Part shown: positions 55,392-64,000 of the stretch, in pieces
Position numbering within the stretch: the stretch's first letter is position 1
Layout of the letters: each line of letters opens with the position of its first letter
NCBI GenBank assembly: GCA_002786025.1
Contig: NHNW01000026.1
Span: 455,251 to 519,250 of the forward strand
From: Zasmidium citrigriseum
Taxonomy: Eukaryota; Ascomycota; Dothideomycetes; Mycosphaerellales; Mycosphaerellaceae
Length of the DNA: 64,000 nt
Direction of reading: 5' to 3'
Notes under the pieces: model-generated
The model's input: only the letters and a program-made list of their open reading frames with translations
Told to the model about the DNA's origin: nothing
Databases searched by the model: none
Made by a program: the position numbers and the translations under genes

Positions 55392-56002
55392 ATGTTCAAG
55401 AGACAATCCCAGTTTCTACATTCTTTCGTAAAGACTGCTGTCAGACCATCTCGATCTCTCTTGCCTCCAGAGGTTCTCGCTCGCCACTTCCCCTCCCGAA
55501 CCAACAGCACCGCGGCCATGACGACCAAGACATCGAAATGCCTCTGCGGCTCAATCGAGATACAAGTCACCGGCACAGATAAAGGCGCAGTGCTTTGTCA
55601 TTGCGCCAATTGTCAGTCTCAGTCTGGCAGTGCTTTCATGCACAACCATCGCTTCACCAAGTCCGAGATGAAGTTCCTGAAGGGCGAGGATCTGGTCAAA
55701 CGATACGTCGACAAGAACACGAAGAGCGGCAATGAGCTTACGAGGGGTTTCTGCTCGAATTGCGTACGTCTTCCATGCTGCGTTTGATATCAATGGCCAG
55801 TCCCTTGAACGAGAGAATCTCATGCTGACATTGCCATCTTCAGGGCTCCGCTCTATTTCTGCACAACCCGGCATTCAAGGGCCTTTCAATCTTAACATCC
55901 GGTAATATTGTTGGAGGAAGAAGTCAACCTTCAATGGAACTGTTTCCAGAGAACAAGTACCAGTGGCTTGGAGATGTCACAGGCAAAGGCTCGAAGCTTT
56001 GA
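55392..56002 (+). CDS. GFA/CENP-V domain protein with N-terminal extension
   Basis: Two exons, 55392-55763 and 55844-56002, with an 80-nt intron (GTACGT donor, CTTCAG acceptor; GCTGACA branch), giving 176 residues. The zinc-binding cysteines of the GFA fold are visible: CLCGSI, CHCANCQ and, completed by splicing, FCSNCGSALF. These small proteins resemble glutathione-dependent formaldehyde-activating enzymes; most fungal members have no proven substrate. The domain itself starts at a second Met (MTTKTSKC, residue 43). The preceding 42 residues (MFKRQSQFLHSFVKTAVRPS) are basic with only one acidic residue and look like a mitochondrial presequence, so the protein may exist in two forms by alternative initiation. 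Confidence 0.88.
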
Positions 56003-56244
56003 AGGGATATGTACAATAGGAACGATTTTTTGCAGCAAGCCACATGAAAGAAAACATTTGAACTCCTCCCGTAGCATCTATCACCTGTTTCCGGCACTAA
56101 AATGTAAGTGAATGTTTAGTATTGTTCTCGTGAAACAGCACAGACCCTCAAGCAAGCCCCACATCTCTTTGACTTCCATCCCACCTCACATCCACTCCAC
56201 TTACTCTACTTCCACAACATCAACCATACACCACCACCGCAATC

Positions 56245-57183
56245 ATGGGCAAATACTCCGAAGACCCAACATGGGCCGACGTCGTGCCCCTCCCCACCGA
56301 CGAAGGCGGCCCCAACCCGCTCGCCGCAATCGCCTACAGCGACGAATACGGCGAAGCAATGTCCTACCTGCGCGCCGTGATGGCCACCAACGAATTCTCC
56401 CCACGCGTGCTCGACCTCACCGACGACCTCATCGACATGAACCCCGCGCACTACACCGTCTGGCTCTACCGCGCCCAATGCCTCTTCGCCTTGAACCACC
56501 CGCTCGACGACGAGCTCGCGTGGCTGAACGAGACGGCGCTGGTCCACCAGAAGAACTACCAGATCTGGCACCACAGAAATCTGATTGTGGATAAGCTGGA
56601 CAAGTGGCAGGGCGAGCCGGAGTTCGTGGAGAGGATGTTTGAGCTCGATGCGAAGAATTATCATGTTTGGAGTTATCGGCAGTGGTTGGTGAAGAGGTTT
56701 GGGCTTTGGGAGGAGGGGGAGTTGGAGTTTACGGAGAGGATGTTGGAGAAGGATGTCAGGAATAACTCTGCGTGGAACCATCGGTGGTACATTGTCAATG
56801 GACGGGAGGCGGAGGGTGTGCTTGGTGTCGAGGAGGAGGGGATCAGGGCGAGGGAGATTGAGTTTGCGAAGAGAGCTATTGCGAAGGCGCCGCAGAACGC
56901 TAGCCCTTGGAACTATTTGAGGGGGATTGTGAGGAAGAGCGTTATGCCGATGGAGAGTCTTAAGCCGCTTGCTCTTGAGTATGCCGATTTCACGAAGCCG
57001 GACGGTGTCCGATCCAGTCACGCTCTGGATCTGCTGGCTGATGTGCTGGCTGAGGAAGCTGATGGCAAGCAGCAGGCCGTCCAGGCCTTGGACCTACTCT
57101 CGAACAAGTACGATCCCATCAGGAAAAACTACTGGGAGTATCGCAAGGGCTTGCTTGGACTTCCCGCAGCTGCTGTCGCTTAA
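56245..57183 (+). CDS. RAM2: Protein farnesyltransferase/geranylgeranyltransferase type-1 alpha subunit
   Basis: A 312-residue single-exon ORF, close to the usual length. Five PPTA helical repeats are visible with the W..R core: YTVWLYRAQCLFAL, YQIWHHRNLIVDKL, YHVWSYRQWLVKRF, NSAWNHRWYIVNG and ASPWNYLRGIVRK. The alpha subunit pairs with either the farnesyl- or the geranylgeranyl-transferase beta subunit and attaches isoprenoids to C-terminal CaaX cysteines of Ras, Rho and a-factor-like proteins. The symbol follows the yeast orthologue. Third positions shift from C-rich in the first third to G/T-rich later, which has no evident meaning. Last intact gene before the second RIP block. Confidence 0.96.
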   Translation: MGKYSEDPTWADVVPLPTDEGGPNPLAAIAYSDEYGEAMSYLRAVMATNEFSPRVLDLTDDLIDMNPAHYTVWLYRAQCLFALNHPLDDELAWLNETALVHQKNYQIWHHRNLIVDKLDKWQGEPEFVERMFELDAKNYHVWSYRQWLVKRFGLWEEGELEFTERMLEKDVRNNSAWNHRWYIVNGREAEGVLGVEEEGIRAREIEFAKRAIAKAPQNASPWNYLRGIVRKSVMPMESLKPLALEYADFTKPDGVRSSHALDLLADVLAEEADGKQQAVQALDLLSNKYDPIRKNYWEYRKGLLGLPAAAVA

Positions 57184-57614
57184 GGTGTTGGATCTGGTGG
57201 CATGGCTGGCGTTCAGGACTCTTGCATCGAAGATACCCGGGTGGGAAACCTCATGAGGTGGCGCTTTTCGGAGTTGGTAAGCAACGCAAGATAGTCTGAA
57301 ATTGTTGTTGCATTACTGGCAATGATGACCTTCCATTTGCTTTGTTGTGGCGCATGTAACGGACGGCTCCAAGTGCCTTGCGATACTGGTGTGAAAAAGC
57401 CACGCTCTCGAGATGGGGAAGGTGGGTCCTTCAAGCTCTGCAGCTTCCTCCCACAACACTAGTCTCAGTGCACAGACCATCCTCGCTTCAGCGGCCAATA
57501 GGGACAAGCCCAGCCGCTCTAACTGCGGTGGTCTAAGGGTTCTACTAAAGGTTTCGCCTGATGTGGTGCAGCTTCACACCAAAACAACGCGTGCATGCGG
57601 TACAGCTTCGCTTC
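57184..57614. other. Intergenic before the second RIP block
   Basis: About 430 bases of normal composition. Frames here (57413-57634 plus) run into the AT-rich block and are not credible genes. The change in composition near 57610-57640 marks the approximate left edge of the degraded element. Confidence 0.5.
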
Positions 57615-58689
57615 TAACTATATTACTATTCTAACCTTCCTAACGCGAAATCGCGAAATCCGGATCTATACGTTTATGTAATTAGGTACGCTAAGTAACC
57701 TCCTATTCTTAGTTTTTCTAGAGTAGTAATACCTATTAAAAAGTAGCGGTCTTAGTATTATAGCTCTAAAGTTTAGTTTTATATAGCTAAATAAAAGTAA
57801 TAGGGGTACTATTAGTAACGTAGCTATATTAACGAAACCTATAGATCCTAAATCCTCGAGATATACGCCTTAGACGTATAGAGCCCGATTTTCAAAATAT
57901 ACTACCGCCCTATTAATACGATTACCTAAAGAAGGCGCGTTAGTCTAGTTTAGTAATAATTTCTAGACGAAAGAGAGAGTATAAAGAGGATAGTATTAAT
58001 TAGGTAGATCGGGATACGTTATTAGATAATCCCTAGGTTATAGTTATACGAAGTTAGGCCTACTAGGAGGTAGAAAATCGAAGATAGGCTAAAGAGCGTA
58101 GAAATAGCGATAGTAACGTTTCTAAGCTAGGCGATAATATTAGTAAATTAACTAATATTACCGACGTAGAGGACATACTAGTAGGAACCTTTATAGTAAC
58201 TACGAAGCCTATAGCTAAAGAGGAACTATTATAATCTATCCTTAGAGGTTATTAGGTAATACCTAGTAGACGATAGCGATAGTAATAGGTATCGACTCTA
58301 AAGTAGCGACTAATAGAAGGACTTCTTTAGTAGATAGACTAGGAGAGCTAATATAATTTGTTTCTCTATTTCCGGGCTATCCTAAATAATACTAAGCTAG
58401 TAAAGTTAGTTAAATCTTAGGCGATAGGATCGGAGTAGCTATAGACCTTTACGTACTTAGACGACGCTAGTAATAATATAGTAGTAGCTACTAAGCTATA
58501 CTAAAGGACTAAACTATATAGGAAGCTATAGGGATTTGTCTAGAGCTAGGTATTATAAGATATCTAGTTATAGATCCTAGGCTATCTACGTAAACTCCGG
58601 CGCTATAGTTAGGACGGAACTAATATAGTAACTACTATTCGAGAGCGGTAGGTACTATTAGTCCGGAAGGGTATACGACTACTATATCC

Positions 58690-59800
58690 GTTCGAAGCCC
58701 GTCCTAACTAGGTAAAGATACTAGAGTATTTACTATTTAGTCGTTATAATCTAGTATAGATAGTAGGCACCTTAGCTAGTAAGAGCCTCGTATTCTAGGC
58801 TTATCCGCTCCTTAGGAAAGCTATTACTATTATTATCTTACTATTAAATTAGATAGGGGCGGAGTAGATAGAGAGGATTAGGAGGATTAGCGGAAATCCT
58901 ATTACCTTTATATTAGATAGTAAATCCTATCTTTCGAAGTAGTAGTAGGATAACCTATATACTAGGCGCTTTACCTATATTCTATTAAGTCCTAAGATAG
59001 TACTATAGCGCTAGTTCCGTAAGCTATAGCTAATATAGGCCTTTAGGGAACGATTAGGCTTACTCGTCTATAATAAAATATATCTTATCTACTAGTAGGG
59101 TATTTAGGGTAAGGTATTTAGAGAGTAATATAGGAAGATTAGGAAGCTAAGGACGCTACTCTACTATAAGGTAAAACTATTTAGCTATTTAGTAACACTT
59201 AATTAGCAAATACTCTATTATACTTAGAAAGCTATAGGGTTTAGGCGAGAGACTAACTATATCCGGAGTCCGATCGATAGGCCTAAGATTATAGAGAGAG
59301 TATATATAATTCTAGATAGCCTAATAAGTAATTATAAGGCGTTATACTTCGCCCTAAACGCTACGGTATCTATAACTAGTAAGCGATAGGATTAGGCTAT
59401 TCCGAAGATAGTTATCTTCCTAGACACCTAAACTAGACTATAGGAGGGTGCTAGCGCGCTCCGTAGCTATCTAATAGAGTAGTAGCTAGGTCTATATAGT
59501 ATAGATAATATATATTCGCTAATTAGGACGTATTCTAGTAAGATAGTAAAACGGATATAGGCTAGGCTAATTACTAAGTTCCGGAAGCCGAATTCGAAGA
59601 CTAGGATACTATTTGCGACTAAGGTACTCGGTATAGGTGTAGATCTTCCTAATATTAAGTATGTAATTTAGTTTAAGATCCCCCTAAATACGAACCTTAC
59701 TACTCTACGCTAGCGAGCCGGACGGGCTATTAGGGACGCTATTACCTACGGGAGGGGACTATTTACGTTCCTATACGAGTTATAGGTAGAAGGTAGACGA
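58690..59800 (+). pseudogene. RIP-killed RecQ-like DEAD/DEAH helicase
   Basis: Reading one plus-strand frame (position 58766 as codon start) gives superfamily-2 helicase motifs in the right order without frameshift: a Walker A remnant LVQIVGT.ASKSLVF (58754-58793, with Gln for a TAG) , motif Ia-like ITIIILLLN, an SPKI motif (SPEI by one G to A), a Walker B/DEIH remnant YNKIYLIY about 59069-59092, and motifs V-VI, TKVLGIGVDLPNIKYVI about 59620-59670 and R.RAGRAIRDA about 59708-59740. The changes from a functional RecQ-type helicase are RIP transitions. Similar helicases are found as telomere-linked genes and inside mobile elements. Non-functional. Confidence 0.75.
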
Positions 59801-61989
59801 TAGCCGGCTACTCCGGTAGCGTAGATAGTGCCTAAGCGCTTTAGGGAAGTATATATCGTAGATTCCGACGGAGATTCGTCTACCTCTAACGCTAAGCTAG
59901 TATAGGCGGCTACTACGGTAAAGCCGAAGAAGAGGGCGAAGAAGCTAACTCCTAAGGACAAGCGCTAGCGCCTAGACGCCTACCTATATACGTATATTAA
60001 TACAAAATCGTCTAGGGAGTATAGGCGGAGCCTAGGGTTAAGACCGTTTAATTAGTAGCTAATTAAGTAGTTAGGCTACTATTATAACGTCTATTATCCG
60101 GCTAGCCTAGAGCTAACTAGCCTATATATCGCTATAGCTACGTAGCTACTCTCTAGTATAAATACTAGCGTAGTCTAGCCGCTAGAGTAGGATCTAAAGT
60201 AGGAGCTAGCTAAATAGGAGGCCGTAGCGGCTATTAGGTATTTCCGAAACTATTTAGTATTCCCTACGTACCCTAGTACGCTAATACCTATAAGGATCTA
60301 GTTAGTATTCGCTATATACTTTAGAACGACTAGTACTAAGCCTAAACGCTTAGCTTAGGTAAAGAAGGTAGTATCTACGCTAAACTAGAACCCTAGTTAG
60401 GAAGTACTAGATATCTTCTATTCGGAGCTACTACGTCGATAGAATCTCTATATAGGCTTCGAGAACTAGCGGTAGATAAAGATTAGGGAGGCTATTAAGT
60501 AGAGAAGGGCTAAATAGGAGGCTAAAATACGAGAGAAGGAGCGGCTTAAGGCGACGCTTTAGAGGGTAGCTAAGGAGGTTTCCTAGTCTATATAGCGCTA
60601 GGGCTATTATCCGGATATAGTAATATTCTACTCTAGTCCTAAGGCGTCCCTATAGGTAAGCCTATCGTCCTCGCCTATACGTAAAAAAGCGAAACCTATA
60701 AAGAAAGTAGAGGCTAGTAAGCTAAAGGGCCTAGTAGGGCGTATCCTTACTTTAGAGCGGCTAGGACCGCTATAGGAGCGTAGTCCGAACATTCCTATAT
60801 CTCGTTAGCCTATAATACCGCCTCTACCTAGGTTTAGAGAGAGAATATTACGTTATAGGCGTATTAGTAGCCCTTAGACTCTACTAAAATATAGGTAATC
60901 TTTAGGGTAGGTTTTAGAGCGAACTTAGGCTAGACTACGCGTTTTTCTCGCGTATATACGCGCTTAGGTAGATAATCGTCTACCTAATAACGTTACTAGT
61001 AGTAGATAGGATAATATAATAGAATATCGTAGTTCTAAAGAAGACTAATAAAGTATAGTTAAGTGCTAAGGCGCTAATTTAGCGCGTTAGCGGTATTATC
61101 CTAACTTTACCTCCTCTCTAGCGCGTTAGGTATTTAGTAAACAAATCGAATAATAATACTACGCCGATAGGGACTACCTACGCTAACCTCTCCTACGTCT
61201 CCGAAGAGCCTAAGTATACGAGTATTACCTTAGTCTATTTAGAAGCGCTTAGCCGGGCGTATAGGCCGAGGTTTAAGTAATTAATATAGCTAGTCTCTTA
61301 GTAAAAGGGAAAAGGTAGATAAGATTATTAAGTACCTAAAAGCGCGCTATCTTAACCTTAGAACGTTTATCCTAGCCTATATATTAGAAGAGAAGGGCCT
61401 AGGATAGGTATCTTAGGGTAGGATAGCTACGTATAGGGCGTCTAAGCTAGTAGCTATACTTTAGGACGAAACGGTAGCTAAGCGGCTATCTCCCTATCTA
61501 TAGGGTAGAAAGGGTAGGCTTATATATATAGGTAAGCTAAAGAAAGAGCTATAGGATCTCCGTAAGGTAGATATTAGTAGTAGTACTTTAGGAGAAGGGG
61601 ATATACTAAACGTTATAGGGATTCGGGAAATAGGATTAGAATCGATTACCTAAAGGGGTATCGTATACTACTATCTATACTAGGCTTACTAAATCTACGC
61701 TATACCTATATAGCTTCCTATATACTATCTATAATAGAAGGCCGAATAGGGTACCTAGTAAAACCGCGAAAGCCCGTATAGTCTTAATAGTAGTAATGTT
61801 TAGTTAGGCTAGATCCCCGAGGACTAGTAATAAACTATAATACAATCTAGGTATCTACCTATAGAGCTAGGGTGTTAAACGACGAGTCCTAAATATCCTA
61901 TTAGGTATAGGTATCTATATAATACTAAGAAGGATATATAAATGTAGTTAGCGCCTTAAGGTACTTATAACCCGGAATATCGCTACGTT

Positions 61990-63925
61990 CGGAGAATCTC
62001 CTACTATATACTTCTATTTCGACAACTTTAATTACTACGAACGATTAGGAGAGTATAGATTTAGGCGCTAGGACTAGCTACGGTACCTAATAACCGGTAA
62101 AGTCTTCCGTAGTATAGAGGTCCCTAACGGTAGGATTCCGATATCCGCCCTATACGAGAATAGGCTACTATAGAAAGTAGATATTACGTAGGTAAAGGGG
62201 AACTAGTTTACGCCGGAAAAGAAGTAGATCTCCTATTATCTAATCGCTAAATATATTAGGCGAATCTACCCTACTATAGTTAATAATATATTCGGTATAG
62301 TAGGCGAAGATATAGACTAGATATAGGTTAAAGACTACCTAAAGATGCCTATATTTAATAGAATCCCGCCTTAGAAGACCGTCTAGTCGTCTCTAGTACT
62401 AATATTCGAAGACGAAGGAACTACTAAAGGTACTAGTAACGTCCTAGATAATATACTAGATAAGTAGCTTCGCCTATATATATATTTTAAGCGTACTATA
62501 TTAGCTATACCTAATAAACTACTAGCGGAGCGTCGATAACCTAATATCGATATACCTATACCCTTAGCTAATCCCTAAAACCCCCCTATAGTACTAGTAG
62601 CTAGATTCTACTATTACTCTAGCGTCGATAGTCCTATTAGGCCTATAGAATCCCGCTTAGTTCCCTATCTAACCCCCCCTAATAGCTTAAATCCCTCCTA
62701 ATCTACCCCCTCTAGTAGCCTAAACCTCTCCTAGCCTAACCTCTCTACTACTACTACTAAATCCTACCCTATCCCTAGCTTTAGCTATAAGGATACTACT
62801 TAGCTTCCTATTAGACCCCCTTAGCTAGCTATCTAGATACCTAGCGCTAAACCCCGACGTAGCGACGCTTCCCCTAACGATATCTCTACTATAGCCCTAA
62901 ATCTAGTAGAGTTTATTAAGCTAGTATATAGAGATTAGAAGTTAGTTAGTAATATACGCTCCTAGCGAAAGGCCTATATCGAGAACGATAATCCCTACGA
63001 TAAGATATAGTAGGTCCTACTAATCCCTAGTCCTTTCTATCTAAAGATATACCTAATTTAAGCTATTAAGAATAACTTTAATAGCTTAGAAACTAACGCT
63101 ACGAAGAGTAGCCTCCTATTATATAAGGAGATAATAGATAGGAAGCTATACCTTTCCTTTTAGGCCCTATATAGTTATATCGAACGCCTAGTACTCGATA
63201 GCTTCTACGCTAGGGTACTAGCGTTTCTATACGAAGATCTAAATATTCTAGAGCTAGATCGCGAGAAGATCTCGACTAGGATATCGTCCCTAACTTAATT
63301 ATAGTTTAACTATCTAATCGAAAGGGTATATAGGTAAACCCTAGTACCTAAATAGTACTCGTAGAACCCTAAAGCGGCTACTACTAACGTATAGAAGGCT
63401 AAGGACTCCCTATAGATAGCTACTACGAAGAAGAAGAGGTTAGCTAATAGTAGTCGTTAGGAGCGTTTATAGAGACTAGATAGCTACGAAGAACGAACTA
63501 CGAATAGGAGGTTTATTTAGACGGTTAAGACGTACCTAATACTATACTATATAGTTAAGTACGTAGATATTAGTATATATAGGCTAGTAATTAACCGCTA
63601 TATCCTCCTATTCTACGCTAGATTATATAAGAACTACGCTTTTATTATACTATAGCTAAAATAGCTAACGGGCCTAGCTACTAAAGAAGAACTATAGCGA
63701 GCTATACTAGCTAATAGTCTAGTAAACTAGCGAGGACGCCCTAATTTATAGTTCGAGATTAATCGCTATAATAAGTACTTAAATAACTACCTAAAAGGAC
63801 TATTATCTATCCGGAGGAATAGTTCTTTCGACCTAAACTATTCGCTAGAGTAATATATACTACTAGCTACGTACTATAGCGTACTAAGGGATCGAATCGA
63901 ATTAGGCTTCGGGGAATATATTAAT
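61990..63925 (+). pseudogene. RIP-killed DUF6589-like protein
   Basis: In the same phase as the helicase relic, plus-strand translation gives YFYFDNFNYYERLGEYR near 62009-62060 and, near 63660-63900, a stretch with ATKEEL, RAILANSLVN, RGRPN, FEINRYNKYLNNYLKGLL, RRNSSFDLNY and SVLRDRIELGFGEYIN. The order (a DNFN box, then a VN..GRP..F.E...N.YLN segment) is what I recall of DUF6589, a fungal family of unknown function often found in repeats. Interrupting codons are TAG/TAA only. Family assignment is from memory and needs a profile search. Confidence 0.5.
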
Positions 63926-64000
63926 CCTAAGTATATCTATCCGAAATCTTAGGAAGAGATCTACGTAGTAGCTATAGTACTTCTAAACGAAATACTACCC

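Larger units (their letters stand above)
57615..64000 (+). mobile_element. RIP-degraded element carrying helicase and DUF6589-like remains (right end outside window)
   Basis: About 6.4 kb in which CA/TG are nearly absent, TA is in excess and CG is retained; it contains no usable ORF. No LTR, terminal repeat or target duplication could be identified at the left edge, and the right edge is beyond the window, so element type is open. Protein-like remains are all on the plus strand. The stop codons there are TAG or TAA where Gln (CAG/CAA) or Trp (TGG) would fit, as RIP produces. The two relics inside are listed separately. Confidence 0.75.

Noticed and set aside
56206..57021. 271-codon minus-strand ORF
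   Set aside because: Antisense shadow of the farnesyltransferase alpha subunit, which has clear PPTA repeats.
59746..59961. 71-codon minus-strand ORF inside the second RIP block
   Set aside because: Runs antisense across the end of the helicase relic in mutated sequence; chance frame.

Overview
The window is nuclear DNA of a filamentous ascomycete (Pezizomycotina, most likely Dothideomycetes). The evidence is genes split by 48-60 nt introns with GTRNGT donors and CTRAY-like branch sites; fungal-specific families (HET, CBM18-bearing copper radical oxidase, fungal tyrosinase, FAS1-GPI protein); and two long AT-rich blocks in which CA/TG dinucleotides are almost absent and TA is in excess, the footprint of repeat-induced point mutation (RIP). 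The species call is inference. All exon borders were worked out by hand from splice signals and phase agreement.

Layout: 0-4 kb, a truncated HET gene and a secreted copper radical oxidase with chitin-binding modules. 4.6-11.0 kb, one complete but RIP-killed Ty1/copia element with matching LTRs, a 5-bp target duplication, PBS and PPT. 11.8-17.4 kb, secreted or surface genes (small secreted protein, FAS1-GPI protein, tyrosinase) plus an F-box-like gene. 18.7-25.4 kb, an HSP70-like ATPase divergent from a membrane-anchored small GTPase, a coiled-coil protein of unknown function and an NAD(P)-binding protein. 26.3-31.2 kb, LSM5 divergent from a 1420-residue coiled-coil/3'-5' exonuclease protein. 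31.9-39.9 kb, a same-strand array of four diverged single-exon paralogs of about 430 residues from a family I do not recognise. 41.2-57.2 kb, mostly core metabolism and signalling: 14-3-3 with micro-exons, a large secreted protein, butanediol-type dehydrogenase, an EEF1A-KMT-like methyltransferase, a CE2-like SGNH esterase, a secreted histidine phosphatase, indoleamine 2,3-dioxygenase, a GFA-domain protein and the farnesyl/geranylgeranyltransferase alpha subunit. 57.6 kb to the end, a second RIP block holding the remains of a RecQ-like helicase and a DUF6589-like protein in the same reading phase.

The best candidates for something undescribed are the four-gene array, the helicase plus DUF6589-like relic, and the HSP70-like/GTPase/coiled-coil neighbourhood. 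No CRISPR array, rRNA gene or convincing tRNA gene was seen.
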